Assembly: GCA_944323655.1 (NCBI GenBank)
Contig: CALUTL010000002.1
Coordinates: 62,001-126,000, forward strand
Reading direction: 5' to 3'
Length of the DNA: 64,000 nucleotides
DNA from: Candidatus Gastranaerophilales bacterium
GTDB lineage: Bacteria > Cyanobacteriota > Vampirovibrionia > Gastranaerophilales > Gastranaerophilaceae
The notes beneath the pieces are model-generated. The model was not told where the DNA came from. It saw only the letters and a list, made by a program, of their open reading frames with translations, and searched no databases. The translations under genes and the position numbers were made by a program. Of the stretch, positions 61,192 through 64,000 are shown piece by piece (the stretch's first letter is position 1; the number at the start of each line of letters is the position of its first letter).

Positions 61192-62136
61192 ATGAAAGTA
61201 AGTGTGAAAGTGCCCGCAACAACGGCGAATTTAGGCCCGGGCTTTGATTGTATGGGAATGGCGCTTCCTATATATAATACGGTAACTATTGAGGAAACTG
61301 TTCTTCCCGGTACCGGAATAGAGATTAATGTAATATCAGAAGATGACAAAGCTGATGAGCTTTCGCTTGAGCATATACCGATGGACGAAAACAGTATAAT
61401 ATACAAAGCAGTAGAGCTTTTATACAACTCAATCGGGCAGACGCCAAGCGAATTAAAGATAACAATTCATACACAAATACCCGTAGCAAGAGGATTAGGC
61501 AGCAGTGCTTCAGTAATCGTCGGCGGACTTTTGGCAGCTAACGAGCTTCTCGGGCATCCTGCCGATGAAGCAGCTTTACTGTCAATAGCAACGGAAGTTG
61601 AAGGTCATCCGGATAACGTTACTCCTGCTATTGTCGGCGGACTTGTTATTACCTCAAGCGAAGAAGACGGAAGTATCGCTTACAGAAAACTTGAATGGCC
61701 TAAAGAATGGTCAATTACTGTTTGTATTCCTGAGTATGAGCTTGCAACGGACATATCTCGTTCTGTTTTGCCCAAAGAAGTCCCTATGCAGGACGCTGTG
61801 TTTAATGTTAAAAGAATGGGAATGTTTGTTCACGCAATTCATACTAAGGATTCTGCATTAATGAAACTTGCCCTGAAAGATAAGCTTCATCAGCCTTATA
61901 GAATGAAACTCGTGCCGGGACTTGAAAAAATTGCAGCTAACCTGAAACACGAAGAAAATGTTCTAGGCTGTGTTTTAAGCGGCGCAGGCCCTGCAATACT
62001 TGTTATCAGCGAAAAGAACAATCTCGATAAAATTAAATCAATCGTAAGAGATACTTGGAACGATTTAAATATAAAAGCAGAAATTATAACACTTCCGGTT
62101 GAAGAAAACGGCGCTGAAATAATTAAAATCGACTAA
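61192..62136 (+). CDS. thrB: Homoserine kinase
   Basis: GHMP kinase phosphorylating homoserine in threonine synthesis. 314 aa: VKVPATTANLGPGFDCMGMALPIYNTV at the N-terminus, ATP-binding IPVARGLGSSASVIVGGL, EGHPDNVTPAIVGGLV and C-terminal GCVLSGAGPAILVIS. AGAGGAAAT precedes the ATG. No thrC or hom is adjacent. Confidence 0.96.
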   Translation: MKVSVKVPATTANLGPGFDCMGMALPIYNTVTIEETVLPGTGIEINVISEDDKADELSLEHIPMDENSIIYKAVELLYNSIGQTPSELKITIHTQIPVARGLGSSASVIVGGLLAANELLGHPADEAALLSIATEVEGHPDNVTPAIVGGLVITSSEEDGSIAYRKLEWPKEWSITVCIPEYELATDISRSVLPKEVPMQDAVFNVKRMGMFVHAIHTKDSALMKLALKDKLHQPYRMKLVPGLEKIAANLKHEENVLGCVLSGAGPAILVISEKNNLDKIKSIVRDTWNDLNIKAEIITLPVEENGAEIIKID

Positions 62137-62200
62137 TAACAAAAGAGAATGAAATTCCTGCCAAATAAGTAAATACTTATATAATAAAGGGAAAGTTTTT

Positions 62201-62386
62201 ATGCATATAAGTATTTCTGATAACTGCACCGGATGCGGGGTGTGTTCCACAATAAATCCTGAAGTATTTGAAATTCGTAAAGCATTTGCAGTTCCAGACC
62301 ACACAAAGGTAAGCGGAAACGAAGAAAGCTGTATGGATGCGGTTTTTAACTGCCCAGTCGGTGCAATTCATATTGATGAGTTTTAG
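62201..62386 (+). CDS. Small 4Fe-4S ferredoxin
   Basis: 61 aa. DNCTGCGVCSTINPEVFEI and FNCPVGAIHIDEF give C-x2-C-x2-C...CP, ligands for one cubane cluster; an extra Cys (SCMDAV) may form a disulfide, as in monocluster ferredoxins of the Thermotoga/Desulfovibrio type. Low-potential electron carrier in an anaerobe. AAAGGG precedes the ATG, and TATAAT lies about 20 bases upstream, so it has its own promoter. Confidence 0.92.
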   Translation: MHISISDNCTGCGVCSTINPEVFEIRKAFAVPDHTKVSGNEESCMDAVFNCPVGAIHIDEF

Positions 62387-62418
62387 CGGGTCATCAAATG
62401 AAGTTTAAAGATTAAAAA

Positions 62419-62446
62419 AGCCCCCTTGCCCTTAGGCAAGGGGGCT
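62419..62446 (-). terminator. Strong intrinsic terminator after the 174-aa gene
   Basis: AGCCCCCTTGCC (62419-62430) pairs with GGCAAGGGGGCT (62435-62446), a 12-bp GC-rich stem, with TTTTTT on the minus strand. It may also stop the ferredoxin transcript from the other side. Confidence 0.9.
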
Positions 62447-62454
62447 AAAATTTA

Positions 62455-62979
62455 TTAACCTTGTCCCGAATACTGCGGGGTGAAGTCTTGTTGTGAAGAT
62501 TTCGTCATGCTTTCTGCAGCTTTTTCTTGCTGTTCGATAAGCTGTATTCTCGATTCGATATTGGTTTTTCTGATTGTTAAGCTTTCTTCCAAACTCTTGA
62601 GCGGTTCCATTTTAGCTTCTTTATAGTTTTCAAAGTAATCAGCCCATACAGATTGAGCTTGTGCGTATCTGTATTGTGCCTGCTGCTGAGTATAACTAAA
62701 CGCTTGCATTCCAGCTGAATCCATCCCTGTTAAAGTTGCAGGATTGTTCGGATCAACACCCGGATACTTATCTTGTAGAGTACTCCAAATACTATACTGT
62801 GTTTGCTGGCGCAAAGCAAGGTCTGCGCTTCTCTGCTGAGAAGTCAACATTTTTTCCATCTGGCCCATCTGTTTGGTAACCCGATTTAATTGCGACATAA
62901 TGGAGGTCAACTGATGTTGCAGTTGAATTCGCATTCGCGCTGTTTGCATTTTTAGGTATGTACCAGTTAGGAAACCCAT
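62455..62979 (-). CDS. 174-aa helical protein, lineage-specific
   Basis: No known family. MGFLTGTYLKMQTARMRIQL and following sequence form a long Gln/Met-rich helix (SIMSQLNRVTKQMGQMEKMLTSQQRS), with a middle part DKYPGVDPNNPATLTGMDSAG and a C-terminal coiled coil (AKMEPLKSLEESLTIRKTNI). The N-terminal L...T[SA]RM pattern and leading MG are shared with the 658-aa protein. The shared AT element lies 26 bases upstream of the start, and the gene ends at a strong terminator, so it looks independently and perhaps highly expressed. Confidence 0.72.
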   Translation of the reverse strand: MGFLTGTYLKMQTARMRIQLQHQLTSIMSQLNRVTKQMGQMEKMLTSQQRSADLALRQQTQYSIWSTLQDKYPGVDPNNPATLTGMDSAGMQAFSYTQQQAQYRYAQAQSVWADYFENYKEAKMEPLKSLEESLTIRKTNIESRIQLIEQQEKAAESMTKSSQQDFTPQYSGQG

Positions 62980-63005
62980 GTTTAACCTCGATTTTAGTCC
63001 TCGTT

Positions 63006-63023
63006 AAATATATAAAGTATATA
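63006..63023 (-). promoter_or_regulatory. Shared AT element, copy 4
   Basis: Minus strand TATATACTTTATATATTT: 17 of 18 bases match the copies at 16272 and 35340. It ends 26 bases before the start codon of the 174-aa gene. Confidence 0.5.
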
Positions 63024-63165
63024 TTTATAGTAAAATTGACTTTATTACTAAATTAATTTACAAAACTTAATAAATTTGTTACATTTGCTATTAAATTTGT
63101 TTACAATTGAAAAAAAATTATTTTATTGATAAACTTTTAAAGTAAAAATTTTTGAGAGGGATAAT

Positions 63166-64000
63166 ATGATACCAAGATTTTTTTCAGTAAAAAATATAGC
63201 TTTTATCGCAGGAATTGTAGTGTTACTTTTAATTTTGCCCAAAATTTCGGGTATTGTACTACTGTTTTTTGCGGCTTACGTTCTTGCCTGCGCTATGGAT
63301 CCTTTTGTTGTGAAATTGCAGTGTAAGCTTAAAAATAACCGGATTCTTGCTTCAGTTATAACTGTTTTTGGCGGTATTCTTGCTTTGTTTGCTCTGTTTG
63401 CACCGATTATTGCAATCGCTTATAAAGAAATAAAAACATTTATTAAAGTTTTTCCGGACAAAATTATGGATGCGGCGAATTATGTGACAACCTTAAAGAT
63501 TTACGGACACAAAATTGCCGACCTTGTGAATTTTACATCAATTTTTGACACAAATCCTGACTTTGCCCAGAACCTGTTCAGCCAGTCATGGAATATTACA
63601 ATAGGCGTTTTTCAGTTTTTTGTAGTGACAGTTGCTATAGGAATGATTATCTTCTACCTGCTTGTGGATAAAGAATATCTGGTGGAAAAATTTCTGGAAC
63701 TTTTCCCGCAAAATCTTAAAGAACGTGCGGATTTTATATTTAATACAATTAGCAGCAAGGTCGGCGGATACGTAAGAGCGCAAATTCTTTCAATGCTGGC
63801 GATAGGTATTTTGCAGATGCTTGTACTTATGATGCTCGGTGTGGATTATGCACTTTTATTAGGCTTGATAACAGGTATTATGGATATTGTGCCGGTTTTG
63901 GGGCCTACAATCGCTCTTGTAGTAATCCTTCTGGTGGCTTATCCTGTAGGAATTGTAAAGTTTATCTTAATTCTTGTGACCTTCTTCCTGATTCAACAGG
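63166..64000 (+). CDS. AI-2E family (YdiK/PerM-like) membrane transporter, 3' end outside window
   Basis: First 278 residues of an open frame that runs off the window. GAGAGGG precedes the ATG at 63166. Hydrophobic segments: FIAGIVVLLLILPKISGIVLLFFAAYVLACAMDP, ILASVITVFGGILALFALFAPIIAIA, ITIGVFQFFVVTVAIGMIIFYLLVDKEY, GYVRAQILSMLAIGILQMLVLMMLGV, and the family signature GLITGIMDIVPVLGPTIALV. Members include putative autoinducer-2 exporters and Na+/H+ antiporters; the substrate here is unknown. Confidence 0.9.
   Translation, partial: MIPRFFSVKNIAFIAGIVVLLLILPKISGIVLLFFAAYVLACAMDPFVVKLQCKLKNNRILASVITVFGGILALFALFAPIIAIAYKEIKTFIKVFPDKIMDAANYVTTLKIYGHKIADLVNFTSIFDTNPDFAQNLFSQSWNITIGVFQFFVVTVAIGMIIFYLLVDKEYLVEKFLELFPQNLKERADFIFNTISSKVGGYVRAQILSMLAIGILQMLVLMMLGVDYALLLGLITGIMDIVPVLGPTIALVVILLVAYPVGIVKFILILVTFFLIQQ

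Overview
The window is an AT-rich, gene-dense bacterial chromosome segment. It has no rRNA, no insertion sequence, no prophage and no CRISPR array. Several genes point to a non-photosynthetic relative of cyanobacteria, most likely a gut-type Melainabacteria/Vampirovibrionia (Gastranaerophilales): a Tic20-like membrane protein, a DEVH SKI2-like helicase, a CHASE2 adenylate cyclase, SLH plus CsaB, a prepilin with a KAFTMAEVLITIGIIG leader, and many small proteins of no known family. This placement is inference from family content; no marker-gene tree could be run.

Layout. 1-3.1 kb: end of a Tad-type CpaE ATPase and a CpaF-like protein that has lost its ATPase motifs, converging on an unknown membrane protein. 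3.1-13 kb: uvrB, then a tightly packed eight-gene minus-strand operon (stand-alone ClpX-type zinc finger, 533-aa unknown, ruvX, DUF1292, six-repeat Clp-N protein, tilS, hpt, histidine kinase). 13-21 kb: TPR lipoprotein-lgt-MFS, pyk, an SLH protein, a secreted Cys-rich protein, a uridine-kinase-like protein. 21-25.7 kb: two tandem paralogous glycine-zipper proteins, a Cys-motif protein coupled to isocitrate dehydrogenase, a small unknown. 25.8-33.6 kb: serS, helicase, phosphodiester glycosidase behind a structured leader, Tic20-like, TPR, rsfS, rpiB. 33.7-43.4 kb: two tandem NNFGGG paralogues, recG, cyclase, an eda-kdgK-csaB operon, an EF-hand protein. 43.5-49 kb: tRNA-Leu, patatin, a small HEAT-like protein, a 658-aa unknown, a PLP enzyme, PilZ. 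49-52 kb: a fragment of the spc ribosomal operon (rpsE-rpmD-rplO-secY). 52-64 kb: phosphohexomutase, orphan sugar-ABC permease, two flavoproteins, prepilin, MnmC-like methyltransferase with a repeat insert, thrB, ferredoxin, a 174-aa unknown, and the start of an AI-2E-family transporter.

What stands out. The housekeeping genes are interleaved with a set of unrecognised proteins (at 15.8, 21.1, 23.0, 33.7, 34.4, 42.5, 45.3 and 62.5 kb). They share low-complexity Met/Gly/Tyr/Asn segments, glycine-zipper hydrophobic cores and helical ends. Some are visible paralogue pairs. Three of them, plus one putative small-RNA locus, carry the same roughly 18-base element (TATATACTTTATATATAT, read along transcription) just upstream. 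I regard this set as the best candidate here for an undescribed lineage-specific system, perhaps of the cell surface. Other notable items are Clp adaptor-docking domains encoded without their ATPases, a pseudo-ATPase CpaF, several probable leaderless mRNAs, and a structured leader that pairs with its own start codon.
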